The translations under genes were made by a program, and so were the position numbers. A DNA stretch of 40,742 bases from Nitrososphaeria archaeon (GTDB lineage Archaea; Thermoproteota; Nitrososphaeria; JACIWG01): assembly GCA_026413865.1 (NCBI GenBank), contig JAOAKB010000011.1:1-40742 (forward strand). Reading direction: 5' to 3'. The notes beneath the pieces were generated by a model. That model was not told the origin of the DNA. It saw nothing but the letters and a program-made list of their open reading frames with translations, and made no database searches. The stretch's first letter is position 1; every line of letters starts with the position of its first letter. Shown here piece after piece: positions 7,858 to 17,113 of this stretch.

Positions 7858-10500
7858 ATGGTACTGGAATACGCCCAAAAACGTTATACAATGGACGAAG
7901 TTGTGAGAGTACTTGAACCTGAACTAGGTAAATGGTTCAGTAAGTTCAAAAAACTTACACCACCTCAAGAATATTCGATTATTCCTATAATGTTAGGAAA
8001 AAATACATTAATTGCTGCACCTACAGGTTCTGGAAAAACTTTTGCAGTTTTCTTAAGCATAATAAATGAGCTTCTAAAGATGAGCAAAAATGGACAGCTT
8101 GAAGACAAAGTTTATTGTGTTTATGTTTCACCATTAAAAGCTTTAGACTATGATATCGAAAAAAACCTAAACCAGCCACTTAACGAAATATTTCAAGATG
8201 AAGGAGCTAAGGAAAAGGTTACCAGAATAAGAGTTGGTGTTAGAACAGGAGACACAACACAAAATGAGAGAACCAGGATGCTTAAGAAGCCACCACACAT
8301 TCTTGTTACAACCCCAGAGAGCATAGCAATACTTTTAGTTGCACCAAAATTTAGGGAGAAGATGAAGTCAGTTAAATGGGTTATTGTAGACGAAATACAT
8401 GAAATATGTAGTAGTAAAAGGGGAGTCCATCTTTCACTAAGTCTAGAAAGATTACATTATTTAACTTCAGGTAACATAGTTAGAATAGGCTTATCAGCTA
8501 CGATCCATCCAATTGAAGAAGTGGCAAAATATCTTGTTGGATATAATGATGATGGCACAGAAAGAGACTGTTTAATTGTGGACACAAGATTTGTTAAACC
8601 AATAGAGTTAAAGGTAATCTGTCCAGTAAATGACTTGGTTCACACACCAGCAGAGGAAACAACCTTAAGAATGTACAAGCTTATAAAAAATATTGTTAAA
8701 AGACATAAGACAACTCTAATTTTTACCAACACTAGATCGGGTACAGAAAGAGTCGTTTTCCAGCTTTCAAAGTTAAAGGTTGTAGATGGCGACGAACTTG
8801 CAGCACACCATGGATCGCTTTCAAGAGAAATAAGACATGATATAGAGGATAGGCTAAAACATGGGCTAATGAAAGCTGTTGTCACCAGCACATCACTTGA
8901 ACTTGGAATCGATGTTGGAAGCATAGAAGCAGTAGTACAAATAGGTTCACCAAAATCTGTCTCAAAATGTTTACAAAGAGTTGGAAGGTCAGGACATTCT
9001 CTCGAAAAACTTTCTAAAGGATATCTTATACCATTAGAAAGAGATGACCTAGTAGAAGATGCGGTTATAGTAAGTGAGGCAAAAAAGGGAGCTTTAGATA
9101 GAGTACATATTCCAAAAAACTGCTTAGATGTTCTTGCACAACATATTGTCGGGATGGCGATAGAACAAAAATGGGATGTAGAAGAAGCATATAAGCTAAT
9201 TAAAAGAAGCTACAACTACCATTACCTAAAACTAGATGTGTTTGAAAATGTTCTAAAATATTTGAGTGGAGGGTACCAGCAACTTGAAGGCCATAGGGTT
9301 TATGGCAAGATATGGTATGATACAAATGAAAGAAAATTTGGTAGAAGAGGAGCACTTGTTAGGGTAATATATTCTACAAATATTGGCACCATACCCGAGA
9401 ACGTTCATGTCAAAGTTTTAACCTTAAATAATAGATGGGTTGGAATGATTGAAGAAGAATTTCTTGAAAGATTGATACCTGGAGACATTTTTCTCTTAGG
9501 AGGCAGACCTTACGAGTTTAAGTACGCAAAAGGTTTAACAGCATACGTTTCTCCAGCTGAAGGCGAAAAACCCACCGTGCCAACATGGTTTAGTGAAATG
9601 TTACCCTTAAGTTTTGATACAGCTGAAGCCATAGGACGGTTTAGAGAAAAAGTCTTTAAAATGATAAGAGAAAAAGTTCCAAAAAAAGAGATAATAAAAT
9701 TCATTAAAAGAGAAACGTCTTCAGACCCAAAAGCATGTGAATCAATATATTCATATTTTATGGCACAAGAAGAATTCCTAAAACATATAAATGTAGAAGA
9801 TAGACATTCTGACAAGAATATAATAGTAGAAAATTATATTGATCAAAACAATAGACAAAATTTTATCTTTCACGCAATGTTTGGAAGAAGAGTTAATGAA
9901 GCACTATCAAGAATCTATGCATACGTTATAATGAAACATGCAAGAAGAAATGTTTCTGTAACGGTTACTGATTCAGGATTCGTTTTAACAGTTCCAGGCT
10001 ACATTCCACTTGATATAAAAAAAATTATAGAAATGGTTTCTAAAGAAAATGCTAGGACACTTCTTATTGAAGCAATAAAGAATACTGAACTCGTTAGAAG
10101 AAGATTTAGACACTGTGCCACAAGGTCTTTAATGGTTCTAAGAAACTATAAAGGCCATGAAATAACAGTAAATAGACAGCAGGTCAGTTCACAGACACTT
10201 ATGACATTAGTCGAAGAATTAAAAGACTTTCCAGTTTTAAATGAAACATATAGAGAAATAGTCGAAGATTTAATGGATGTTGAAAACGCTACAAAAGTAA
10301 TAGAGGAGGCAGAAAAAGGTGTCAGAAAATTTATTGTACTAAAACCCTATGACCTACCCTCACCATTCTCACATGACATGCTCTTAACAGGATATAGTGA
10401 TATCGTCTTAATGGAAGACAAAAAAGCACTGTTAAGAGACCTATATGATGAAGTCATTTCAAGAATAAGAGCAAGCGGTATCACCTTCAAGGAAACCTAA
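7858..10500 (+). CDS. lhr: Lhr-family superfamily 2 ATP-dependent helicase
   Basis: An 880-residue helicase. The first RecA domain has the Q-motif region (LTPPQEYS), Walker A APTGSGKT (54-61), DEIH (178-181) and SAT (213-215). The second has a TSTSLELGIDVG segment and motif VI QRVGRSGH (373-380). A winged-helix region and a long C-terminal domain follow, as in the Lhr-Core enzymes, which translocate 3' to 5' on single-stranded DNA and unwind RNA:DNA hybrids. The length fits archaeal and bacterial Lhr-Core proteins and is much shorter than the 1500-residue E. coli Lhr. Placement between a nuclease and a phosphoesterase supports a repair complex. No strong ribosome site is seen before the ATG. 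Confidence 0.92.
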   Translation: MVLEYAQKRYTMDEVVRVLEPELGKWFSKFKKLTPPQEYSIIPIMLGKNTLIAAPTGSGKTFAVFLSIINELLKMSKNGQLEDKVYCVYVSPLKALDYDIEKNLNQPLNEIFQDEGAKEKVTRIRVGVRTGDTTQNERTRMLKKPPHILVTTPESIAILLVAPKFREKMKSVKWVIVDEIHEICSSKRGVHLSLSLERLHYLTSGNIVRIGLSATIHPIEEVAKYLVGYNDDGTERDCLIVDTRFVKPIELKVICPVNDLVHTPAEETTLRMYKLIKNIVKRHKTTLIFTNTRSGTERVVFQLSKLKVVDGDELAAHHGSLSREIRHDIEDRLKHGLMKAVVTSTSLELGIDVGSIEAVVQIGSPKSVSKCLQRVGRSGHSLEKLSKGYLIPLERDDLVEDAVIVSEAKKGALDRVHIPKNCLDVLAQHIVGMAIEQKWDVEEAYKLIKRSYNYHYLKLDVFENVLKYLSGGYQQLEGHRVYGKIWYDTNERKFGRRGALVRVIYSTNIGTIPENVHVKVLTLNNRWVGMIEEEFLERLIPGDIFLLGGRPYEFKYAKGLTAYVSPAEGEKPTVPTWFSEMLPLSFDTAEAIGRFREKVFKMIREKVPKKEIIKFIKRETSSDPKACESIYSYFMAQEEFLKHINVEDRHSDKNIIVENYIDQNNRQNFIFHAMFGRRVNEALSRIYAYVIMKHARRNVSVTVTDSGFVLTVPGYIPLDIKKIIEMVSKENARTLLIEAIKNTELVRRRFRHCATRSLMVLRNYKGHEITVNRQQVSSQTLMTLVEELKDFPVLNETYREIVEDLMDVENATKVIEEAEKGVRKFIVLKPYDLPSPFSHDMLLTGYSDIVLMEDKKALLRDLYDEVISRIRASGITFKET

Positions 10501-10538
10501 ATCTTATATGAAAGAAAGTATAAGGTTATAGTATTTGT

Positions 10539-11282
10539 TTGACTTCCGATATTAAATTGACAAAAAGATTAAAGATAGTAGAACCTTGGCCAGCCCTTAT
10601 TCTAGACGAGAGCATATTGGTGGTTTCAGACCTACACTTTGGTATAGAAGAAGAGTTAGAGGCAGAGGGAATACATGTACCATCGTCACTTGCGCCAAAA
10701 ATAATAAATTTTATCATAAAGCCAGTAAAGGAATTAAGCTTAAATGAAGTACTAATTTTAGGAGACGTAAAACATGAGTTTGGCTACCCTTCACCCAGCG
10801 AATGGATTTCAACAAAAAAACTTATATCAAGTTTAAAGGAGCTTAATGTTAAACTAAGAGTAGTACGAGGTAATCACGACAATTATATCATTACGATCTT
10901 TAAAGAATTCAATGTAGAACTAATTCAACCTTATACCATAATAGGGGATATGACATTCACGCATGGACATATTCCTGAAGAAGAACTTAATACAACAAAT
11001 TTTATCATAGTAGGCCACGAACATCCATCAATAGCCATAAGAGACAAATTGGGACATATACATAGGTTTAAATGCCTTTTATACGGAAAAGTTGATAAAA
11101 AAACTCTTATAGTTTTACCTTCATTGTCTCCTGCAGCATATGGAACAGACATAAACTTGAATCCTTCATCAACATTTTTATCACCTTTTTTAAGAAACAA
11201 AAATATTTCTGAAATGACACCATATGCAATAGAGCCAGGAAAAGGTGTGCAAAAATTTCCAAAGTTAAAGTATATTATTTGA
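10539..11282 (+). CDS. Calcineurin-like metallophosphoesterase (COG1407, SbcD-related)
   Basis: A 247-residue binuclear-metal phosphoesterase. Conserved ligands are seen as SDLH (D31, H33), LGD (D76), GNHD (N112, H113), THGH and GHEH (H160, H162). This is the family found beside Lhr helicases. The bacterial relative in the ligase-associated cluster is a manganese-dependent DNA endonuclease. The start is TTG, with no in-frame ATG nearby and AT-rich TATA-like sequence (CTTATATG at 10503-10510) 30 bases upstream. It may therefore be made both from the cassette promoter and from its own. A nuclease role in repair is inferred from the neighbours. Confidence 0.85.
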   Translation: MTSDIKLTKRLKIVEPWPALILDESILVVSDLHFGIEEELEAEGIHVPSSLAPKIINFIIKPVKELSLNEVLILGDVKHEFGYPSPSEWISTKKLISSLKELNVKLRVVRGNHDNYIITIFKEFNVELIQPYTIIGDMTFTHGHIPEEELNTTNFIIVGHEHPSIAIRDKLGHIHRFKCLLYGKVDKKTLIVLPSLSPAAYGTDINLNPSSTFLSPFLRNKNISEMTPYAIEPGKGVQKFPKLKYII

Positions 11283-11330
11283 CTATTATCTTTAAATCTA
11301 CCCACCTAATACCCCATATTGCTGCTCTAT

Positions 11331-12251
11331 ATGAAAATAAATAATGAGAGAGAGAAGAAACTTGTGATATCATCCTTAGTACAACTACTATACTACAAAA
11401 AAGTGATATCCTTCCAAGACTCCCTAAACCTATTAAAAAAAATCAGAGCAAAAAAAGCTGAAAGAATGCTTGAAATATTATATAATAATAAGAAGTTTAG
11501 GGAACATATTTCTATTGAAGAGAAAAATATTAGGTTCTGGCTGTCAAATACAGCCTGGAAACTTAAAATGAGAAGAGAAATGACATCAGTTTTAGAAAAA
11601 GCATGCCATGTAGCAGCCTTTTTTGCATTAAAATTGAAAGAAGATCAGAGTATTGACGTAGTTTACGCCAATTCCTATTCTTCAGAAGCCCTAAGTTTAA
11701 TGCTTTCAATATATTCTGATGTAAACTACTTTAGTATAGGACCAGAATATGATATAAGTAGTCCAGAAAATCTTCTAGTTCCAGTAGTATTAGGTTTTGA
11801 AACGAATCTCGAAATTGAAAGGAGAGAAGAAATACCATATTTCGGAGTAAATTTGCTCTATAAAGTCAGTGAAGTAAAAAGGAAAATGGGGTTAGTCTAT
11901 AAAATATATTGTAAAATAATGCAGAAAAAGGATCTAGAAAAAAGATTTTGCAACGATTATGAGAAGAGACTTCTTAAGAGGACTATAGAGAGACCAAGTA
12001 TATTCTCAATAAAAAGATGGCAAAAAATTTGTATTAAAAGTATACATAGCCTAAACAAGGAACTCGAAAACACATTTAACGAGGTGAAGGAAAAGGAATT
12101 AGGTTTGGAAGAAGAAGCGCCTACTCCATTAGCGTCTTCGATAACATGGCTATTAAATAGGAAAAGTCTAGAGGAAACAATTGACGTTATAACAAAAATT
12201 CCTATAGCCCAAGAAGACTTTGATATAAGTCGTCAACCTATGTATGGCTAA
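11331..12251 (+). CDS. Unrecognised helical protein next to the Lhr cassette
   Basis: I do not recognise this protein of about 306 residues. The N-terminal third is predicted helical and Lys/Arg-rich. A more beta-like middle follows (IDVVYANSYSSEALSLML and a FSIGPEYDI region), then a basic helical segment with Cys residues and an acidic Pro-containing C-terminus (EEEAPTPLASS). No nucleotide-binding, metal or membrane motif is evident, and it is not an ATP-dependent DNA ligase (no KxDG motif). The ATG is preferred; an in-frame TTG at 11319 is possible, since a TTTAAA element near 11291-11296 sits about 26 bases before it. The gene follows the nuclease, helicase and phosphoesterase genes on the same strand, in the position of a fourth partner. 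Confidence 0.6.
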   Translation: MKINNEREKKLVISSLVQLLYYKKVISFQDSLNLLKKIRAKKAERMLEILYNNKKFREHISIEEKNIRFWLSNTAWKLKMRREMTSVLEKACHVAAFFALKLKEDQSIDVVYANSYSSEALSLMLSIYSDVNYFSIGPEYDISSPENLLVPVVLGFETNLEIERREEIPYFGVNLLYKVSEVKRKMGLVYKIYCKIMQKKDLEKRFCNDYEKRLLKRTIERPSIFSIKRWQKICIKSIHSLNKELENTFNEVKEKELGLEEEAPTPLASSITWLLNRKSLEETIDVITKIPIAQEDFDISRQPMYG

Positions 12252-12303
12252 ATGCTAAAATCTACCAAGTGAGTAAACAAGATTTTATCTGACTAGACTT
12301 TAA

Positions 12304-15300
12304 CTATGGAACAATTTTTATTCCAAGAACCTTATCATCAAACTCTACTCTTTTCCAATCTGCTCCAACCTCTTTTACTGCATCAATGTTTTCTGCCCTC
12401 ACCAGAAACTTTAGCTCATTCAAATAAGATTTAACAGTATCCAATACTTCTTCATCATCAGACCAAATATAAACAGATTTAACAATCTGTGCAGGATTAA
12501 GGCCTAATTCTTTTCTGTAAGCTTGTATCCTTCTTGCAACATCTCTTAGTAAACCTTCTTTAATTAGTTTTTCATCCCTAACACTTTTTAATATAACCTT
12601 TCCAAAAGATGTTTCCTGTAAAATGTAGCCTTCTTCTGGAATCAAAAAGTATTCAAAGTCGTCTCTTAATAGATTAAAAACTTTCCCATCAATTTCCAAT
12701 ACAGCTTCCAAACTTTTCTGTAATTTTAGTGCAAGAGAGCTTCGGTCAACCCTATTTAGGGCTTCAAGTAGAAGTGGAAGTTCCTTTTTGAACCTTTTAC
12801 CTAAAACCTGTAAGTTTGGTTTAACATCAAGTTTTACTGGAGCAAAGTTGAGATTGTCATATATATCTATCTGCTTTGCATTACAGAGCTCTTTAAGTAG
12901 TGAGAGATCGTCTTCTGTGAAATTTATAGCCTTATCGAATACAAAAACGACTCTTTCAACAGGCCACCTTCTCTTTAGTTTAGCTTTCATTCTTAAAGCA
13001 TTAATTTCAGATACCATCTCATCAATTAACTTGAACTTTGATTCAACCGATTCATTTACAAGTTCAATTCTAGACATTGGAAGCCTTTCTAATAGTATTG
13101 ATTCCCTTCTTTCTTTAAAACATTCTAAGTACAACTTTTCTGTAATGAATGGGCTTATAGGATGTAATAGAATATCAACTACTTTTAGACAACATGATAG
13201 GACAGCATATATTGCTAATCTCCTTGAGAGAGTTTTGGGGTCGTCTGTCCAAAGTTCCCTTCTAACAATTGGAACATACTTTTGACTCAACTCTTCTATA
13301 ATAAACCTTTCAAGCTCCTTTGCAGCCTCATTATATTCTGCACGCTTATAGTAGTTTGTTACAGATTCAATCAATTTTTGACACCTTGATAGAATCCATC
13401 TATCAAAAAACTCTAGAAGATTGTTTGAAATACACCAGTCAATAGTATGTATTCTGTCATCAAAATTGTCTAAAGCACTATTTTGTTGCAAATATACATG
13501 GAGATGATAAAGTGTATTTAGAACTTGGAAAGGTCGACCATATATTTCTTCAGGCTTAAATACTAGTGTTGATATTGGTGAATTTTTCCAAACCAAATAG
13601 AATCTTGTAGCATCAACTGAATTCTCTCTTAAAGTCTTATTTGCATCAATTATATTTCCAAGACTCTTAGACATTTTTGATTCGTCAGGTCCAAGAATAT
13701 GGCCTTGGAAAAGGAAGGCCTTATAAGGCGGATTTGGCCCTCTAGTAAGTATTACACTTAAAATAAGAAGACTATATGCCCAACCTCTTGTCTGATCAAT
13801 GCCTTCCGTCAAAAATTCTACAGGAACATACTTTTTATATTCTTCGTCGGAGAATGCAGCATATGGAGATGAGCCTGAATTATGCCATGTGTCTAGAACA
13901 AACGGTTCACGGTATGCTTTGCCACCACACTTTTTACATTTTACAACAATCCTGTCTATCCAAGGACGATGAAGTTCAAAATTTTCACCATCAGGAAGAA
14001 CGATAGCGTTTTCTACGATTTCTTTCCGAGAGAAGAGACCGATTTTTTCGCCACAATTACTGCAAACCCATATAGGAAGAGGAGTTCCCCAAACTCTTTC
14101 TCTAGAGATACACCATGGCTTCATTTCCTTAATTATATTAAGAAACCTGTTTTTGGGAGCTTCAAAAAAGTATTCTACCTTTTCAGCAGCCTTAAGAGCG
14201 CGTTCACCAATCCTATCAACCCAATAAAAGTATTCCCTTCTCGCAAGCCAAACAAGTCTATGATGAGACCTCCAACAAGTAGGATACTCGTGAACTATTT
14301 TTGAAATATGAACAAGTAATCCCTTTCTTTTTAGATCCTCAACAACCATCTGGTCAGTATCCCTTGCAAAATAGCCTGCATACTTTCCCGCCTCCTGGGT
14401 AAAGCATACAGCATCATCAAAGGGGTTAAATATTGGAAGCCCCTCTCTTCTAGCAATTTCGAAATCTATTTCACCATTAGATGGTGCCATATGTACAATG
14501 CCTGTACCAGTGTTTATGTCTACGCTTTCATCAACTACAACAACATGAGCATTATATTCCTTATCAAGTATCTTCTGTTTTGGAACTTCATCCTCAAGGG
14601 GATATTCATAGCGTTCACCCTTTAAAGATACACCTAAAATTTCTTCTTTCACCTTATAGTCTTCAATACCAACTTCTTTCATAAAATCTTTGACCCTATT
14701 TGATGCAATAATCCACTCTTCACCATTAACTTCAACAATAGAGTATGATGACGTAGGATGGACTGCAACCATTATATCAGTTATTACAGTGAAAGGCATA
14801 GTTGTCCAAAGGACTATAAAACGATTTGGATAACTTCTTAACCTAACCTTATAGTACAATGAAGGGTCTTCGAGCATTTCATATTCGGAACTAACTTCAC
14901 TATGACTTAATGCAGTTTGACAACTTGGACAGTATCCAACAACCCTAAAGCTTTCACCAAGTAGGCCGTCCTCCCATGCTACCTTTAAAATTTGCCATTC
15001 ACGTTCTATATATTCGTCCTTGTACGTCCAATAGTCCTTTTCATGGTCCATCATCATACCCATTAGCCAGTCAGCAGAAATCCAAAACTTATGATAATGT
15101 TTTATCATTTCCTTTGCCTTTTCAACAATCTTCTCCATTCCATATTTCATGAGCTCCTGTTTTCCTCCGATCAACCCAAGCTCCTTTGCAGCCTGAAGTT
15201 CAACAGGGAGACCTTGGGTGTCCCATCCACCCCTAAATATAACCCGCTTGCCATTTAATGTAGTAAACCTAAACCACAAGTCCTTATAGATTCTCCCCCT

Positions 15301-15468
15301 AAGATGACCAATATGTGGTTCACCATTTAATGTTGGGGGACCCTCAACATAGCCAACAGTTTCAGTTTTAGACAAATCCATTTCAACCTTTTTTCTAATT
15401 TCATTCTTTTCCCAGAATGCTCTAACTTCATCTTCTAACTCTTTAGGTTTATATGTTGGATCAAGCAT
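12304..15468 (-). CDS. ileS: Isoleucyl-tRNA synthetase
   Basis: A 1054-residue class I synthetase that charges tRNA-Ile. It has the HIGH signature (52-55, in GEPHIGHLRG), a large CP1 editing domain that includes the TTMPF region, and the KMSKS loop (598-602). CPSC, CSNC and CKKC pairs are zinc-knuckle-like. An anticodon-binding helical domain and a C-terminal extension follow. Length and motif order match archaeal/eukaryotic-type IleRS. GGAG directly precedes the ATG, and AT-rich TATA-like sequence lies about 30-45 bases upstream. It is monocistronic, convergent with the unknown gene on one side and divergent from a phosphodiesterase on the other. Confidence 0.97.
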   Translation of the reverse strand: MLDPTYKPKELEDEVRAFWEKNEIRKKVEMDLSKTETVGYVEGPPTLNGEPHIGHLRGRIYKDLWFRFTTLNGKRVIFRGGWDTQGLPVELQAAKELGLIGGKQELMKYGMEKIVEKAKEMIKHYHKFWISADWLMGMMMDHEKDYWTYKDEYIEREWQILKVAWEDGLLGESFRVVGYCPSCQTALSHSEVSSEYEMLEDPSLYYKVRLRSYPNRFIVLWTTMPFTVITDIMVAVHPTSSYSIVEVNGEEWIIASNRVKDFMKEVGIEDYKVKEEILGVSLKGERYEYPLEDEVPKQKILDKEYNAHVVVVDESVDINTGTGIVHMAPSNGEIDFEIARREGLPIFNPFDDAVCFTQEAGKYAGYFARDTDQMVVEDLKRKGLLVHISKIVHEYPTCWRSHHRLVWLARREYFYWVDRIGERALKAAEKVEYFFEAPKNRFLNIIKEMKPWCISRERVWGTPLPIWVCSNCGEKIGLFSRKEIVENAIVLPDGENFELHRPWIDRIVVKCKKCGGKAYREPFVLDTWHNSGSSPYAAFSDEEYKKYVPVEFLTEGIDQTRGWAYSLLILSVILTRGPNPPYKAFLFQGHILGPDESKMSKSLGNIIDANKTLRENSVDATRFYLVWKNSPISTLVFKPEEIYGRPFQVLNTLYHLHVYLQQNSALDNFDDRIHTIDWCISNNLLEFFDRWILSRCQKLIESVTNYYKRAEYNEAAKELERFIIEELSQKYVPIVRRELWTDDPKTLSRRLAIYAVLSCCLKVVDILLHPISPFITEKLYLECFKERRESILLERLPMSRIELVNESVESKFKLIDEMVSEINALRMKAKLKRRWPVERVVFVFDKAINFTEDDLSLLKELCNAKQIDIYDNLNFAPVKLDVKPNLQVLGKRFKKELPLLLEALNRVDRSSLALKLQKSLEAVLEIDGKVFNLLRDDFEYFLIPEEGYILQETSFGKVILKSVRDEKLIKEGLLRDVARRIQAYRKELGLNPAQIVKSVYIWSDDEEVLDTVKSYLNELKFLVRAENIDAVKEVGADWKRVEFDDKVLGIKIVP

Positions 15469-15542
15469 CTCCGCTTACCTTATTTCCCGTCCTTATGGAT
15501 AAAAATAAGTTTTTAATGAATTTTTAGGAAATAGTAGGAAAA

Positions 15543-15551
15543 TATTAAAAA
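15543..15551 (+). promoter_or_regulatory. TATA box for the phosphodiesterase gene
   Basis: TATTAAAAA is centred about 29 bases before a TTG that is the only usable start: an ATG at 15571 runs into a stop within five codons. The site therefore supports a nearly leaderless TTG start. Confidence 0.5.
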
Positions 15552-15575
15552 CTATTATGTAGTATGTAATATGGT

Positions 15576-16259
15576 TTGGATATAGCGTTAATAGCTGATA
15601 TTCACAGTAACCTTGAGGCATTAGAGGCAGTGCTAGAAAAAGTAGAGGGCTATAAAATATTGTGTCTTGGAGACCTAGTAGGGTATGGTGCAAATCCAAA
15701 TGAGGTCATAGAACTTATAAAAGAAAAAAATATTTCTTGTATAATGGGAAACCACGATTATGCTGTTTCAACCGGAGACTATTTTGATTTAAGCCCAAAA
15801 GCAGTTATCGCAGCAAATTGGACAAAAAAAGTTTTAAAGACGGAAAATTTAAGATTCCTTTCAAGCCTTCCCCACATTTTAAGATTAGAGGAAGGTGGTA
15901 GAAAGTTCCTCTTAGCACATGCAACACCAGAGGAACCAATCTTTGGCGATTATATTCATCCAGACACAGACCCATTCAAGTTCTCATACTATGCTACTGA
16001 ATATGAAGAAGACATTATAGGGTTAGGCCACTTACATGTATCATATGTTTATAGAAGATTTGAAAAGATTATAGTAAATCCAGGTAGTGTTGGACAACCG
16101 AGGGATGGAAACACATTAGCAAAATATTCCATACTAAATTTAGATAACATGAATGTTGAAATACTTGGAGTAAAATATGATATTGAATTGTCAGCGAAAA
16201 AGATTATAGAAGCGGATCTTCCACCAATATTTGCAACTAGGCTCCTGAAAGGATTCTAA
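15576..16259 (+). CDS. YfcE/MJ0936-like metallophosphodiesterase
   Basis: A 227-residue calcineurin-like phosphodiesterase. Metal-binding motifs are ADIHSN near the N-terminus, LGDLVGYG, MGNHD, AHATP and GHLH, followed by the NPGSVGQPRDG loop typical of the small YfcE/MJ0936 group. These enzymes hydrolyse phosphodiesters such as cyclic nucleotides or model substrates in vitro; the physiological substrate is generally unknown. The protein is distinct from the COG1407-type phosphoesterase in the Lhr cassette. It starts at TTG and is divergent from ileS, with proC downstream under a separate promoter. The family call is firm; the function is open. Confidence 0.87.
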   Translation: MDIALIADIHSNLEALEAVLEKVEGYKILCLGDLVGYGANPNEVIELIKEKNISCIMGNHDYAVSTGDYFDLSPKAVIAANWTKKVLKTENLRFLSSLPHILRLEEGGRKFLLAHATPEEPIFGDYIHPDTDPFKFSYYATEYEEDIIGLGHLHVSYVYRRFEKIIVNPGSVGQPRDGNTLAKYSILNLDNMNVEILGVKYDIELSAKKIIEADLPPIFATRLLKGF

Positions 16260-16333
16260 GTTGTAGCCTCTTAATAGCCAGAAATTTTTTATAAATTAAA
16301 AAGTTATTTACTTTAATGATAAAAGTTTAGGAT

Positions 16334-17113
16334 ATGAAAATTGGTGTAATAGGATTTGGAGCTTTAGGAAGCGCTATAGTCGAAGGACTTATCAGGGCTA
16401 AAATATCTTCTGCAGACATATTCGTATCAGACGTTGACGAAAGAAAGCTTGATAGAGCAAAAAGTCTAGGAGTAAAAATTTCAAACAATCAAGAAATATG
16501 TGAAACAGTTGATGTGATAATTTTGGCTGTAAAACCAAGGGATTTCAATAAAACTGTAGAAGAACTTAAAAAAATAGATGAAAACAAGGCACTCGTTTCT
16601 TTTGTAGCAGGATTAAAAATAGAGAAAATAGCGTCAGAAGTTAAGTGTAGAAACATTTTTAGGGGAATGCCTAACCTTTCAGTTAAGGTATGTGATTCTA
16701 TAATTGGGCTTACAGCCTTTAGTAAAGCAGATAATAGAGTTAAGGATGATATTATAAAATTGTTATCAATGGTAGGTGAGGTTATAGAAGTTGAAGAACG
16801 ATTTCTTGACACTCTAACTTCGATTTCAGGTAGCGGTATTGCTTTTGCTAGTGAAATAATCAAAGCATTTTATGAGGCAGGAGTAATGCTGGGCCTAGAC
16901 CATGAGACAGCTAAGAAGATTAGTTTAAAAGTATTTTCTGGCACCACAAAGCTGCTTGCTGAAGAAGATTTTGACAAAATATTTAAGCTTGTAGCCACAC
17001 CGGCTGGAACCACTATAGAAGGAGTATATGTTCTAGAAAAAAGTGGTGTTAGAGGGGCAATCATTGAGGCTATAAAGGCTGCTTCAGATAAAGCTTCAAA
17101 ACTTCTTTCTTAA
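16334..17113 (+). CDS. proC: Pyrroline-5-carboxylate reductase
   Basis: ProC reduces pyrroline-5-carboxylate to proline, the last step of the glutamate route. The 259-residue protein has an N-terminal Rossmann domain with GFGALG (7-12) and a FVAGLK segment. The C-terminal helical dimerisation domain has the SGSGIAFASEIIKAFYEAG substrate region and the family signature TPAGTTIEGVYVLEKSGVR. A TATA-like TTTTTATAAATTA lies near 16285-16297. Its stop codon overlaps the stop of proA on the opposite strand by two bases, so the two proline genes are convergent rather than in one operon. Confidence 0.95.
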   Translation: MKIGVIGFGALGSAIVEGLIRAKISSADIFVSDVDERKLDRAKSLGVKISNNQEICETVDVIILAVKPRDFNKTVEELKKIDENKALVSFVAGLKIEKIASEVKCRNIFRGMPNLSVKVCDSIIGLTAFSKADNRVKDDIIKLLSMVGEVIEVEERFLDTLTSISGSGIAFASEIIKAFYEAGVMLGLDHETAKKISLKVFSGTTKLLAEEDFDKIFKLVATPAGTTIEGVYVLEKSGVRGAIIEAIKAASDKASKLLS

